This document shows, piece after piece, positions 1-7,703 of a stretch of 64,000 nt of DNA (position 1 is the stretch's first letter; every line of letters starts with the position of its first letter). The stretch covers positions 62,001 to 126,000 of the IMG/VR virus record IMGVR_UViG_3300035698_017437. The stretch is one strand, 5' to 3'. The translations under genes were made by a program, and so were the position numbers. Origin of the DNA: a virus. Under the pieces are notes generated by a model, which had not been told where the DNA came from, did not search any database, and saw only the letters and a list, made by a program, of their open reading frames with translations.

Positions 1-1236
1 ACCAATGCTCGTCCTGAGCAGATTATTGAAATTTTCAAAAAAGAATCCTTTATCACAAATATTGATCTTGTTGGAGAATCTTTTGGAGTTGTTCTTATTG
101 ATGGAATTGAAGTAGCGACATTCAGAGGGGATCATTATTCAGGTACGGGTTCTCAAAAAGATGTTGAAATCACTTATTGTGATACAATTGAGGAAGACCT
201 TTCCAGAAGAGATTTCACTGTCAACTCAATGGCTATTGATCTGTCTGGTGATTTGATTGATCCTTTCGGAGGCCAAAGAGATTGTGAAGATATGATTCTT
301 CGTTTTGTTGGTTCTGCTGATAAGAGAATCAAAGAAGATTCAAACCGAATTCTTCGGGCCTTTCGGTTTTCAGCTAAAGGTTTTAAACTTCAGCTTGATC
401 TAAAGATCGCAATTGTAAGGAATCTTTCTTCTGTAAAGAATATTGCTCCTGAAAGAATTCGTCTTGAACTCTTAAAAACGATGGAATATGAGAAACCTTC
501 CATCTTCTTTGAAAATGCTTATAAACTTGGAGTTCTTGAGTATATATTTCCTGAATTATGTCTTTCATGGGAACATGATGGAGGAAATCATCATCCTGAA
601 TCTGTTTGGGAACATGTTATGATTGCTGGAGATTCGGCTTCTCCTAAGTTTCCATTACAACGCCTTGCCGCTTATCTTCATGACATTGCCAAACCTGAAT
701 GTTTCAAAAGAAATGATGATAGGACCTTTTCCCGTCACGATGTTGTGGGATATAAGATTCTCCAGAAAAATCTTAAATCACTGAAATTCTCTAATGAAGA
801 AATTGAAAAAGTTTCTGGTTTGTCTAGAATTCATATGAGACATGGGTTTTATGGTGATGATAAAGGAAGTCATAAAGCTTTTCGTAAAACTCTGAGGGCT
901 CTTTCTGAATTCGGTGTTTCTTGGAGAGAATTTATCCGATTGAGAATTGCTGATACTAAAGGAAACCTTGGAGTTGAAGATCTTACTTTTACTCAATTGA
1001 GAACCATTATCACTCCTTTTGTAAATGGATTATATGCTGATACTCCATTTACTGCTCATGCTCTGGCATTATCTGGTGGAGATATCAAGGATCTTTTTCA
1101 TTTGGAAGGCAAAGAAATTGGAGAGCTTCAGAAACATTTACTCCATTTGGTTGTTGAGGATGGAGTGGAGAATGCTAGGAACGTTTTGATGGAAGTATCT
1201 TTGGATTTCATCAAGGAATCTAAAGTTCGAGAATAA
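1..1236 (+). CDS. cca: CCA-adding enzyme (tRNA nucleotidyltransferase), 5' end outside window
   Basis: Adds or repairs the 3' CCA of tRNAs, using CTP and ATP. The frame is open from base 1, so the N-terminus and the GS...D metal-binding motif lie outside the window; the first internal ATG is at 229. Visible: the class II motif RRDFTVNSMA just before that ATG, the arginine-rich RILRAFRFSAKGF helix, and a C-terminal HD domain (HHPESVWEHV, AAYLHDIAKP). Catalytic polymerase-beta head plus HD tail is typical of bacterial class II enzymes with an HD domain. Several tRNAs of this phage (Gln, Met at 17.6 kb, Tyr, Ser) lack an encoded CCA, so they need such an enzyme. Fits with the RNA-repair genes elsewhere in the window. 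High confidence in family. Confidence 0.92.
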   Translation, partial: TNARPEQIIEIFKKESFITNIDLVGESFGVVLIDGIEVATFRGDHYSGTGSQKDVEITYCDTIEEDLSRRDFTVNSMAIDLSGDLIDPFGGQRDCEDMILRFVGSADKRIKEDSNRILRAFRFSAKGFKLQLDLKIAIVRNLSSVKNIAPERIRLELLKTMEYEKPSIFFENAYKLGVLEYIFPELCLSWEHDGGNHHPESVWEHVMIAGDSASPKFPLQRLAAYLHDIAKPECFKRNDDRTFSRHDVVGYKILQKNLKSLKFSNEEIEKVSGLSRIHMRHGFYGDDKGSHKAFRKTLRALSEFGVSWREFIRLRIADTKGNLGVEDLTFTQLRTIITPFVNGLYADTPFTAHALALSGGDIKDLFHLEGKEIGELQKHLLHLVVEDGVENARNVLMEVSLDFIKESKVRE

Positions 1237-1255
1237 ATTTTATTGGAGAAGAAAA

Positions 1256-1438
1256 ATGATTGAACTTATATTGGTTTTTATGTCTGGTAGTCCCTGGCTA
1301 ACTTTCTGTTTGATTTTTATCTTCTTGTGTAGCATTGACGAGTTATACAAGAAAACTATTAGAGGATTAAATATTAGAAAACATGGATGGCCGCCACTCA
1401 ATTGCGATGCTGATGGAGATTTCAGAGGAGAGGAGTAA
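1256..1438 (+). CDS. small membrane protein, function unknown
   Basis: A 60-residue protein with one hydrophobic segment at about residues 8-27, then a basic stretch and a C-terminal motif WPPLNCDADGDF that looks conserved in character (aromatic-proline, Cys, acidic cluster). Start ATG has GGAGAAG upstream. It follows the CCA enzyme by 19 bases and probably shares its transcript. I do not recognise a function. Confidence 0.6.
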   Translation: MIELILVFMSGSPWLTFCLIFIFLCSIDELYKKTIRGLNIRKHGWPPLNCDADGDFRGEE

Positions 1439-1451
1439 CTTTATTGAAATA

Positions 1452-1505
1452 ACTATTGACTTCTCATTTATTATATGTTATAATAGTGTATGAGAAGTCA
1501 ATAGT
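1452..1505 (+). promoter_or_regulatory. early sigma70 promoter inside a 15-bp inverted repeat
   Basis: -35 TTGACT 1456-1461, 17-bp spacer, extended -10 TGtTATAAT with TATAAT at 1479-1484. Perfect 15-bp arms at 1452-1466 and 1491-1505 flank the spacer and -10; the left arm contains the -35. Drives the nucleotidyltransferase gene at 1529. Confidence 0.88.
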
Positions 1506-1528
1506 CAATTTAAAATGAGGAGAATCAA

Positions 1529-2410
1529 ATGAGTAATCTATTGAAATCAATGAAGGAAGATATGGTAATATCCCCTCCTGAGTGGATTCCGTCATCTACT
1601 ATATATCTGACCAAGATGGGTAGTCAAGCGTATGGAGTAGCAAATTCAGGCTCTGATATAGATTTATATGGAATTTGTGTTCCACCAAAAGAGATTATTT
1701 TTCCTAACCTGAAAGGTCTTATTTCTGGATTTGATGAGATTCCCTCCTTTAATCAATTCCAACAACATGGAATAAATGGATATAAAGGAAAGGATTATGA
1801 TGTTGTAATTTTCAATATCATAAAATTTTTCAAGTTGACAATGGCAAACAATCCAAATATGCTTGATTCTATTTTTACTCCTGATAATTGTGTTATTCAC
1901 ATGAATGAAGTTGGTAAACATATCAGGGATAATAGAAAACTCTTTCTACATAAAGGGTCTTTCCATAAAATGATTGGATATTCATATAGTCAGTTACATA
2001 AAATGGATATCAAGAAACCAAAAGAATGTTCTAACCGATATGAAGATGTAAAGAAACATGGATATTCTACAAAATTTGCCTATCATATAATTCGTTTATT
2101 GAATGAAGCTGAACAAATTCTTATGTATGGAGATTTAGACCTTCAACAAAATAAAGAACAATTGAAATCTGTAAGACGAGGTGAATGGACCTCAAAAGAT
2201 ATTCATGATTATTTTGATAAGAAAGAAGAGGAGTTGACAAAATTATACATATCTTCTGATGCTGTTCCGCATAAACCAGATACTAAAGCTATCAAATCAT
2301 TACTGATGGATTGTTTAGAAATGTATTATGGTTCTCTTGAAAAAATGATGTCTGTTGATACCGAAAACCTTAATAAATTAGACAAGATTGCTAAAATTCT
2401 TGGTAGATAA
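1529..2410 (+). CDS. RlaP-like polymerase-beta superfamily nucleotidyltransferase
   Basis: A 293-residue protein with the nucleotidyltransferase signature GSQAYGVANSGSDIDLYG near residues 32-49: the GS helix and the DxD metal ligands (S-D-I-D-L). This arrangement, with the following GICVPPKE, matches the RlaP/YcgL type, which in many genomes sits beside RNA ligase or RNA-repair genes. A helical C-terminal half follows. It has its own promoter and a GGAG ribosome site. Inference: an RNA end-modifying or nucleotide-transferring enzyme, substrate unknown. It is one of five proteins of this superfamily in the window, together with those at 1, 27871, 28826 and 42248. Confidence 0.8.
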   Translation: MSNLLKSMKEDMVISPPEWIPSSTIYLTKMGSQAYGVANSGSDIDLYGICVPPKEIIFPNLKGLISGFDEIPSFNQFQQHGINGYKGKDYDVVIFNIIKFFKLTMANNPNMLDSIFTPDNCVIHMNEVGKHIRDNRKLFLHKGSFHKMIGYSYSQLHKMDIKKPKECSNRYEDVKKHGYSTKFAYHIIRLLNEAEQILMYGDLDLQQNKEQLKSVRRGEWTSKDIHDYFDKKEEELTKLYISSDAVPHKPDTKAIKSLLMDCLEMYYGSLEKMMSVDTENLNKLDKIAKILGR

Positions 2411-2456
2411 ATATCTATATGTCACAAAGTAATATAAAATCCATAAGGAGAATAAA

Positions 2457-2660
2457 ATGAACGAATTCATTGAAGTAAAAAGTATTGAAGTAGCTGAAAC
2501 TATTGATGATACTTCCTTATTGCTGAATAGGCTTGCTGTAAATGCCACATTCATAGGCAGTGCTCTTATAGGAATTTGGTCAAGCCTATGTGTTATTTCA
2601 GCTTTTGGTGCTAATGGAGTAATTCCGGTTATCTTAGGTTTATTTGGAGCAATCGTCTAA
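2457..2660 (+). CDS. small membrane protein, candidate holin
   Basis: 67 residues with a charged N-terminus (about 1-27) followed by two closely spaced hydrophobic stretches (about 30-50 and 54-67). Its stop codon overlaps the start of the M15 endolysin gene (TAATG at 2658-2662), so the two are translationally coupled. A short two-segment membrane protein directly upstream of an endolysin is the usual position of a holin. The functional call rests on size, topology and neighbour only. Good ribosome site AAGGAG. Confidence 0.5.
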   Translation: MNEFIEVKSIEVAETIDDTSLLLNRLAVNATFIGSALIGIWSSLCVISAFGANGVIPVILGLFGAIV

Positions 2661-3019
2661 TGGATATAGGAGAATTTTTCAACAGAAAGGAGTTTTCTTG
2701 TCGAGGAAATATGTGTTGTTCTGGATCAAGTCCTATGAATCAGGATCTTATTGATGGTCTTGATGAGTTACGAAGACGAATAGGAGCAATTTATGTTACC
2801 TCTGGCTTCAGGTGTCTAACTCATAATAGAAATATTGGAAGTAATGATACTAGTCAACATCCTTTAGGAACAGCGAGTGATATATGGAGTAAATATTTGA
2901 CTCCTTCTGAAATAGCTGAAGTTGCTGAAGAGATTCCTATTTTCAAGAATGGTGGCATAGGAATCTATAATGACTTTGTCCATGTAGATGTCAGAAAAAC
3001 TGGCCCAGCTAGATGGTAA
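2660..3019 (+). CDS. M15-type zinc peptidase, endolysin
   Basis: A 119-residue compact peptidase of the M15 (D-Ala-D-Ala carboxypeptidase / L-alanoyl-D-glutamate peptidase) fold. Seen: the SGFRC motif, then the zinc ligands of SQHPLGTASDI (His, Asp) and FVHVDVR (His). It would cut peptide cross-links of peptidoglycan at lysis. There is no signal peptide, so export would depend on a holin, which suits the small membrane protein immediately upstream. A second, unrelated wall hydrolase (SleB type, with signal peptide) is at 52054. Confidence 0.85.
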   Translation: MDIGEFFNRKEFSCRGNMCCSGSSPMNQDLIDGLDELRRRIGAIYVTSGFRCLTHNRNIGSNDTSQHPLGTASDIWSKYLTPSEIAEVAEEIPIFKNGGIGIYNDFVHVDVRKTGPARW

Positions 3020-3054
3020 AGTTTAGAGGAATCCCAGTCCATTTTATAATATTA

Positions 3055-3062
3055 TATAAATA
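3055..3062 (+). promoter_or_regulatory. T4-type late promoter box TATAAATA
   Basis: Exact match to the T4 late -10 consensus in a very AT-rich, gene-free stretch, 36 bases before the start at 3098. Confidence 0.65.
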
Positions 3063-3097
3063 TAGTAAATAATATAATTCTATCATAGGAAACAGTA

Positions 3098-3451
3098 ATG
3101 AAAAAGGCAAAAATGTTGGGAATTCTTTCAGAAGAAAAGGTTGGAGTTGATACAGGTCATGAATTAGCTCTTTCTGTCTTTGATGTCAAGATGGGTAAGA
3201 ATAAGGTATCATATAAATTAGGAATTACTCTGGATGATGAAAATGGCAAAAGACGTATGAAAGGCCCTGGTTGGGATAAAATGGCAAAAAAGATTGCTAA
3301 AGATTTTGGAACAAAACAAGTAGATAAAGATATCCAACAGAATCCTGAAATGGGAGATGTAGCTTGGTTTGAGATTATGGAAGAAGAGAAGTTTGATTCT
3401 CCTTGGCGTTATATCAAATTGAACAATAAGAAAATTCCTCTAGGACAATAA
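3098..3451 (+). CDS. unknown late-promoter protein
   Basis: 117 residues, lysine-rich, probably alpha/beta, no membrane segment or recognisable motif. It follows an exact TATAAATA late box and a GGAAAC ribosome site, and is two bases ahead of a gene whose product begins with a capsid-targeting-like decapeptide. That context suggests a virion or head-associated role, but nothing in the sequence proves it. Confidence 0.6.
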   Translation: MKKAKMLGILSEEKVGVDTGHELALSVFDVKMGKNKVSYKLGITLDDENGKRRMKGPGWDKMAKKIAKDFGTKQVDKDIQQNPEMGDVAWFEIMEEEKFDSPWRYIKLNNKKIPLGQ

Positions 3452-3453
3452 AT

Positions 3454-3636
3454 ATGTTGACTTATAAAGCATTTTTGAATGAAGAAACTGGCGATAAAAA
3501 AGAATATCAGAAGTTTTTCAATAAAACTTTGAAAAAATATGGTGTTGATGAACCAGATAAACTATCTAAAGAAGATTCCAAGGAATTCTATAACGAAATT
3601 GATTCTGGTTGGTCAGGAGATAAGGAGTCTGACTGA
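3454..3636 (+). CDS. small protein with capsid-targeting-like N-terminus
   Basis: 60 residues beginning MLTYKAFLNEE, which resembles the T4 capsid-targeting sequence MKTYQEFIAEA that directs internal proteins into the prohead and is cut by the gp21 protease after (L/I)xE. The rest (FFNKTLKKYGVDEPDKL...) is a short charged helical domain of a kind I associate with T4-type core or accessory proteins. Its stop overlaps the next start. Candidate internal head protein. Confidence 0.6.
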   Translation: MLTYKAFLNEETGDKKEYQKFFNKTLKKYGVDEPDKLSKEDSKEFYNEIDSGWSGDKESD

Positions 3637-3818
3637 TGCTGACCTGTGGACATGAAGAAATATATAATGCCGAATATGATGCCCATTATTGTGGTATTTG
3701 TAATATTTGGGTAGATGTACAATGTGAGGATCCTCAATGTTGTTATTGTATAGATAGACCTGAAACTCCTCTAGCGGATAAAGATTTAGATACCAAAGAG
3801 GTATTAGATAGAAGATAA
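3636..3818 (+). CDS. small Cys/His-rich protein, probable zinc-binding
   Basis: 60 residues with cysteine/histidine pairs in CGHEE, HYCGIC and CEDPQCCYC, enough for two metal sites. Start overlaps the preceding stop. No function recognised. Confidence 0.55.
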   Translation: MLTCGHEEIYNAEYDAHYCGICNIWVDVQCEDPQCCYCIDRPETPLADKDLDTKEVLDRR

Positions 3819-3821
3819 GTC

Positions 3822-3869
3822 TTGACTTCTCATTCTATACATGTTATAATAGTGTATACTGAATGAGAA
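3822..3869 (+). promoter_or_regulatory. early sigma70 promoter with 9-bp dyad
   Basis: TTGACT 3822-3827, 17-bp spacer, extended -10 TATAAT 3845-3850. Arms TTCTCATTC 3827-3835 and GAATGAGAA 3861-3869. Confidence 0.88.
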
Positions 3870-3895
3870 ATACCTAATTCAAAATAGAGAACAAA

Positions 3896-4075
3896 ATGAA
3901 ATGTTCAGGTAAATTGTTTATGATTATTTATGAAGTAGAGTTTCCTTGTGAGGGACAGACAAATTTCAAAGAAGAATGGTCAACAGGAATAGATGAGTTT
4001 GATGCCGCTGAAAATCTCAAACGGCGCCTGGGTGAGATTGGAATATGTTCTATTACCCCAATGGGATCAAAATAA
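3896..4075 (+). CDS. unknown 59-residue protein
   Basis: Short reading frame directly behind a promoter and the standard leader (AGAGAACAAA before ATG). Begins MKCSGKLFMIIYEVEF and reads like a small beta-alpha domain (FDAAENLKRRLGEIG). No known family. Accepted because start signal, frame and codon use match neighbouring genes. Confidence 0.55.
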   Translation: MKCSGKLFMIIYEVEFPCEGQTNFKEEWSTGIDEFDAAENLKRRLGEIGICSITPMGSK

Positions 4076-4099
4076 AAATTTGAATTAGGAGAATTTGTT

Positions 4100-4702
4100 A
4101 TGTTGTTAGGTAAAAAAGCAGTAGCTATTTGTGAGGGAATTGCCAAGGAGTGGGATAATTATCATTCTTTGAATACTCTTTGTATTGAAAAAGAGGAAAT
4201 TTCGGCTTCAAATGGACATTCTCTATATTGGGTAGAAAATGATGAAGTTGAATTGGATTATCCAGAAAGAAAAGATTATCAAGATATTCAAGAGTTTCCT
4301 GCTTTTATTCCTGTAGATGTTTTGAAGAGAATTATCCCATCAATTCCAAAGGGAAATCTGGATTGTATCAAAAAAATAAATGTTGAGAAGAATAAAGTCT
4401 CTACAAACAATTTAGATTTTGAAACAACTATAGAATATAGAGATATCTCAGATGTTTCTTTCCCTGACATGGATCCTATAAAAAAATATTATGAAAAACC
4501 TCAGAAAGACCCTGTTGTAGAATTCAATCTCTCGGTTACAGAATTAGAAGTTTTATTGAAAATTGCTAAAAAAGTGAAATCCTCAGGATTAGATATTATC
4601 AAATTCAAAGCATCTGGTCAAAACCATCCCGTTTCTGTTGAAATAGATGTAAACGAACCTGGAGAATTTATAAAAGGTATGATCATGCCTTGTCAATCCT
4701 AA
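4100..4702 (+). CDS. possible DNA sliding-clamp-like protein
   Basis: 200 residues. Features that recall beta-clamp (DnaN) proteins: SASNGHSLYWVENDE near residues 35-49, similar to the ATDGHRL element, a middle segment FPAFIPVDVLKRIIPSIPKG, and the C-terminal strand EFIKGMIMPCQS, similar to the VRYVVMPMR end of DnaN. It is about half to two thirds of a DnaN chain, so it would have to be a reduced form. T4 phages normally use gp45 as clamp, so this may instead be a decoy or accessory clamp. Remote resemblance only; a structural prediction would decide. Confidence 0.4.
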   Translation: MLLGKKAVAICEGIAKEWDNYHSLNTLCIEKEEISASNGHSLYWVENDEVELDYPERKDYQDIQEFPAFIPVDVLKRIIPSIPKGNLDCIKKINVEKNKVSTNNLDFETTIEYRDISDVSFPDMDPIKKYYEKPQKDPVVEFNLSVTELEVLLKIAKKVKSSGLDIIKFKASGQNHPVSVEIDVNEPGEFIKGMIMPCQS

Positions 4703-4787
4703 AGGCTTAGGATTGCCTGTCCGCTCTGTTCCACATCTGCGATACTGTGATATAAAAATTGTATTATCAGTAAGGACAGGCAATCCT
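4694..4787 (+). promoter_or_regulatory. structured intergenic RNA with two mutually exclusive hairpins
   Basis: A perfect 14-bp inverted repeat, 4709-4722 and 4774-4787, encloses 51 bases with a smaller internal TACTG/CAGTA pairing. The first seven bases of the left arm (AGGATTG, 4709-4715) can instead pair with CAATCCT at 4694-4700, which overlaps the stop of the preceding gene. CAATCCT therefore occurs twice and competes for one partner. No T-tract follows. May be an attenuator-like switch or an mRNA processing element. Confidence 0.6.
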
Positions 4788-4857
4788 CCACGTTATACCC
4801 ACGTAAGACTGTAATATTATTATAAGAATAATCCCTAAAAACTTTTGGAGAACAATT

Positions 4858-5013
4858 ATGAAGAAAGAAAATGAAGTATCATCCTCACAAATCTATGGCA
4901 ACATCTGTCAAAAATGTAAATCCCACTCCAATAACCCATCTTTCTGTAAAAGGAAAGAATCTTTCGTCGGCCGTAAACAGGATGCTTGTGACTTATTCAA
5001 GGTGAAAAAGTGA
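4858..5013 (+). CDS. small Cys-rich protein
   Basis: 51 residues with CQKC, C at residue 30 and C at residue 44, plus a histidine, compatible with one zinc site. Ribosome site GGAG. Its TGA overlaps the GTG start of the next gene (GTGA). Function unknown. Confidence 0.55.
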   Translation: MKKENEVSSSQIYGNICQKCKSHSNNPSFCKRKESFVGRKQDACDLFKVKK

Positions 5014-5366
5014 ATATAATAGTATGTCCAACCCATGAGGTAAAGATATTCTGTGGAACAAAACCAGGATATGAAAATACATCTTTTACTCAACAATCCA
5101 TTATTTCCCTAGAACTTCAAGACCTTTGTGAAAAATATTGTGATGAAATTGGATTAGGATTGACATTTACCAACACAAAGTTTATTTACACTGATGGAAA
5201 GGAAGAGGGTGTAATTGTTGGATTGATCAATTATCCTAGATTTCCTAAAGCTCCTCTTGAAATTGAAGAAATTGCTTTTGATTTAGGTGAAAAAATGATG
5301 ATCCTTGCTAATCAAGAAAGGATTTCTGTCCTTACTCCAACCACAACTTATATGTTGGAGATATAA
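5010..5366 (+). CDS. unknown protein, GTG start
   Basis: 118 residues, predicted alpha/beta, beginning MNIIVCPTHEVKIFCG. GTG start coupled by a four-base overlap to the upstream gene, and its stop overlaps the ATG of the next gene. No recognised motif. The tight coupling with two small Cys-rich proteins suggests one functional unit. Confidence 0.6.
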   Translation: MNIIVCPTHEVKIFCGTKPGYENTSFTQQSIISLELQDLCEKYCDEIGLGLTFTNTKFIYTDGKEEGVIVGLINYPRFPKAPLEIEEIAFDLGEKMMILANQERISVLTPTTTYMLEI

Positions 5367-5545
5367 TGGAAAAAATAATTATGTATTGTCCTTCATGCAA
5401 TTTTATGGAATTAGTTGTAAGATCTATATATGATCCTGAAGATGCTACCATTTTAAAAATGAACTGTGATAGTTGCGAATCTTGTAAAGCAGATGAAGCT
5501 AAAAAGGGCCAATATTATGGTCAGAAAGGAGAAATAAATGGATAA
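5366..5545 (+). CDS. small zinc-ribbon protein
   Basis: 59 residues with CPSC near residue 8-11 and CDSCESC near residues 34-40, a plausible rubredoxin-like zinc knuckle. Overlaps the previous stop by one base and the next start by eight bases. Function unknown. Confidence 0.6.
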   Translation: MEKIIMYCPSCNFMELVVRSIYDPEDATILKMNCDSCESCKADEAKKGQYYGQKGEING

Positions 5546-5852
5546 GATGTATTGTTATATTCGGACATCCAATAGATCTTTTGATTTTAGGTTATCAAAA
5601 GATTTAGATATCTTGGGTAAATTTGTTATGAGTGATAAGGTTGAATTGGAAGAAGAAGTAAGTTCTTGGCACGTTCTTGAGTATACTACATGTTTCAACT
5701 CTATATTATTCACTTTTGATAAATTTGGTTGTACTAAACCTGAATTGTTCACTTCTAATAATGTGAAAGGAGATAGGATATTTGAAAAATATTCTCAAGG
5801 AAAAGAAAATAAAGTTATAACTTCAATAGAATCATCAATTTTAGGAGAATAA
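5538..5852 (+). CDS. unknown protein
   Basis: 104 residues, soluble, aromatic-rich beta segment (WHVLEYTTCFNSILFTF) in the middle. Good ribosome site AGGAG inside the upstream gene. No family recognised. Confidence 0.55.
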   Translation: MDKMYCYIRTSNRSFDFRLSKDLDILGKFVMSDKVELEEEVSSWHVLEYTTCFNSILFTFDKFGCTKPELFTSNNVKGDRIFEKYSQGKENKVITSIESSILGE

Positions 5853-5853
5853 A

Positions 5854-6045
5854 ATGAAAATGGGCCAACAGTGGGAACGAGTTACCGGAAAAGATCTCCA
5901 CGATAAAACAGATCAAACAAATAAAAATGCCTCAACTCGGGTTTCAGGTAAGTTTATTTCAGCTTGTGAGAAAGCTGGGATTCCAGCAACTCGGAGGCAA
6001 GCTTCTAAATGGAACATGAAAAAGGGGCTTGCTTTTTCGGGATGA
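5854..6045 (+). CDS. small basic protein, phage-conserved type
   Basis: 63 residues, basic, ending in a TRRQASKWNMKKG segment of a kind I have seen in small conserved T4-type proteins. Ribosome site GGAG. Function unknown; might bind nucleic acid on charge alone. Confidence 0.55.
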   Translation: MKMGQQWERVTGKDLHDKTDQTNKNASTRVSGKFISACEKAGIPATRRQASKWNMKKGLAFSG

Positions 6046-6061
6046 CAATTTTCTGGTATTT

Positions 6062-6117
6062 TTATTATAGCCAAACTATCATTGTATTTTATTCTTTGGG
6101 TAGTTTGGCTATAATAA
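6062..6117 (+). repeat. 17-bp perfect inverted repeat hairpin
   Basis: Arms 6062-6078 and 6101-6117 are exact reverse complements separated by 22 bases. It sits between the small basic protein gene and thyX. There is no T-run, so it is not an obvious terminator; it could be an mRNA-stability or processing element. Confidence 0.75.
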
Positions 6118-6186
6118 CAGTAATAGCTAAAATATTGTATGAAATGTATGTACAGTTTAAGGGCATGTTCTGTAAAGGAGAGAAAA

Positions 6187-7077
6187 ATGAAATATGATTT
6201 GATAGATCCTGAAGTAAATTGGTTGGGACAAGTTCCAAAATTAGGTCCAGATAATTTGCTGGAATGTTTAGAATTCATTGAAGTTGCTGGTAGAATAGCT
6301 TATCAATCTCAAGAAAAGATAAAGTCTGGCTCTGCTGAGAAGTTTTGTAATAAAATGATGTCTCATGATCCTAAACATGGAGCTGTGATTGAACATTCCA
6401 ATATGGTTTGGGAAATTTACGATACCGTAGAAGTCATAGATAAAATCAAAGTTTCTATTTCTGGCTCCTTTCTGAAATTAGAATCATATTTCAATGATAG
6501 TTTAGGAGTATATGTTTATTATCTTGGTGGCAATCTCCGAGCTTGGTATGAATTTCTTGAAGTTGAGGATTTGAAGGATATTTATTCAGCTTCAGAGGAA
6601 TATCTTGAAGGTTTCTGTACATGTATATTTACCATTTGTGTTGATGATGATTTTGTTCCTGAAGGATTGGATGCTCATTCTTGTATATTCACAAATGATA
6701 GAGCATTCACTCATGAATTGGTTCGGCATAGACCTTGCTCTTTTCTTATGGCTTCTCAGAGATATATTCCAAATGATGGAAGAATTAAGGTTATTCGACC
6801 TCCATGGATGGTTTTGAATTCCCTATTAGAAGACAATGGAAAAACAAAAGAACTTTTCCTCAATTCTATATCACGATCCTTTGAATGTTATCATATGTTG
6901 AGAAGTCATAAGATGTCGCCTCAATATGCTAGAGGTGTTCTTCCTAATGCCATCAAAACAGAAATTATTGTAACTTGTGATATTACTGAATGGAAATGGA
7001 TAAAACTTCTTAGAAGTGCCTCTGGAGCTCATCCATCAATGAAGGAAGCATTTAAAGAGTTAGATGATGTAATATAA
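6187..7077 (+). CDS. thyX: flavin-dependent thymidylate synthase
   Basis: Makes dTMP from dUMP with methylene-tetrahydrofolate and FAD/NADPH. The ThyX signature RHR-x3-S-x3-S-x-RY is present as RHRPCSFLMASQRY about residues 180-193, with upstream HxxxxEH-type motif (HGAVIEHSNMVWEI) and C-terminal RGVLPNAIKTEI for substrate binding. 296 residues is somewhat long for the family because of an insertion around residues 90-150. Start chosen at 6187 for its GGAGAG ribosome site. Together with the B12-type ribonucleotide reductase and a P-loop kinase it supplies deoxynucleotides for an AT-rich genome. Confidence 0.93.
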   Translation: MKYDLIDPEVNWLGQVPKLGPDNLLECLEFIEVAGRIAYQSQEKIKSGSAEKFCNKMMSHDPKHGAVIEHSNMVWEIYDTVEVIDKIKVSISGSFLKLESYFNDSLGVYVYYLGGNLRAWYEFLEVEDLKDIYSASEEYLEGFCTCIFTICVDDDFVPEGLDAHSCIFTNDRAFTHELVRHRPCSFLMASQRYIPNDGRIKVIRPPWMVLNSLLEDNGKTKELFLNSISRSFECYHMLRSHKMSPQYARGVLPNAIKTEIIVTCDITEWKWIKLLRSASGAHPSMKEAFKELDDVI

Positions 7078-7112
7078 GATCTATAACTATTATGATTCCA
7101 GCCGTTTTAGTG

Positions 7113-7162
7113 TTGACTTTTCATTTCATATATGCTATAATAGTGTATACAAAAATGAAATG
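7113..7162 (+). promoter_or_regulatory. early sigma70 promoter with 8-bp dyad
   Basis: TTGACT 7113-7118, 17-bp spacer, TATAAT 7136-7141. Arms CATTTCAT 7122-7129 and ATGAAATG 7155-7162. Confidence 0.85.
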
Positions 7163-7173
7163 GAGGTTACAAA

Positions 7174-7476
7174 ATGAAAATATTTTTGGATGATGTAAGA
7201 GATTGTCCTGAAGGCTTGATTCTCTGTAGAACTGCTGAGGAAGCCATTGAACTAATCAACTCTGAGGATGTAGAGTATATTTCTTTTGATCATGATTTGG
7301 GTCTTGGGAAAACTGGATATGAGGTAGCTTGTCATATTGAACTTCTTGTTCATCTTGATTTTATGTCTGTTCCTGGGTGGAATATTCATTCTTCTAATCC
7401 TGTTGGCCGTAAGAATATTCAAGAAGCAATGGAATCAGCAGAAAGATTTCAAAGGAGAAATGATGGCATTAGTTAG
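7174..7476 (+). CDS. cyclic-phosphate processing receiver domain (cREC)
   Basis: 100 residues with the receiver-like fold seen in the cREC family, which was defined from association with RNA-repair operons and is thought to handle 2',3'-cyclic phosphate ends. Visible hallmarks: MKIFLDDVRDCPEG (acidic pocket DD), the RTAEEAIELI helix, ISFDHDLG and the C-terminal WNIHSSNPVGRKNI with conserved His, Asn and Arg. In this window RtcB and an Rnl5-type ligase use or create such ends, so the gene fits an RNA-repair role. The catalytic function is inferred from family knowledge, not demonstrated. Confidence 0.82.
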   Translation: MKIFLDDVRDCPEGLILCRTAEEAIELINSEDVEYISFDHDLGLGKTGYEVACHIELLVHLDFMSVPGWNIHSSNPVGRKNIQEAMESAERFQRRNDGIS

Positions 7477-7699
7477 AAATTTCTTTTGTACAGTTTGTTT
7501 AGAAGAGAAAGAGGAAATTATTTCCTCTAAACATCCAAATATATGTATGAATTGTTATAGTGAGGAGTTATCTCTAAAAAGAGTTTGTTATCTTATTGGG
7601 GTAAAATCTATTCCTATTGAAGACAGATTATCAAGAGTAGAAGCCTGGATATATGATCACAAACATAATGTTGATCCAATGAATATTAAATATGGGTGA
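7460..7699 (+). CDS. small zinc-binding protein
   Basis: 79 residues with CTVC near residue 10 and CMNC near residue 29, consistent with a zinc finger, then a helical C-terminus. Start at 7460 has AGGAG at the right distance and overlaps the preceding gene by 17 bases. Function unknown. Confidence 0.6.
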   Translation: MMALVRNFFCTVCLEEKEEIISSKHPNICMNCYSEELSLKRVCYLIGVKSIPIEDRLSRVEAWIYDHKHNVDPMNIKYG

Positions 7700-7703
7700 G
7701 AAA

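Noticed and set aside
6009-6197. Frame through the 17-bp hairpin upstream of thyX
   Set aside because: Product of the palindrome region; the thyX start at 6187 has a strong ribosome site and matches the family start.
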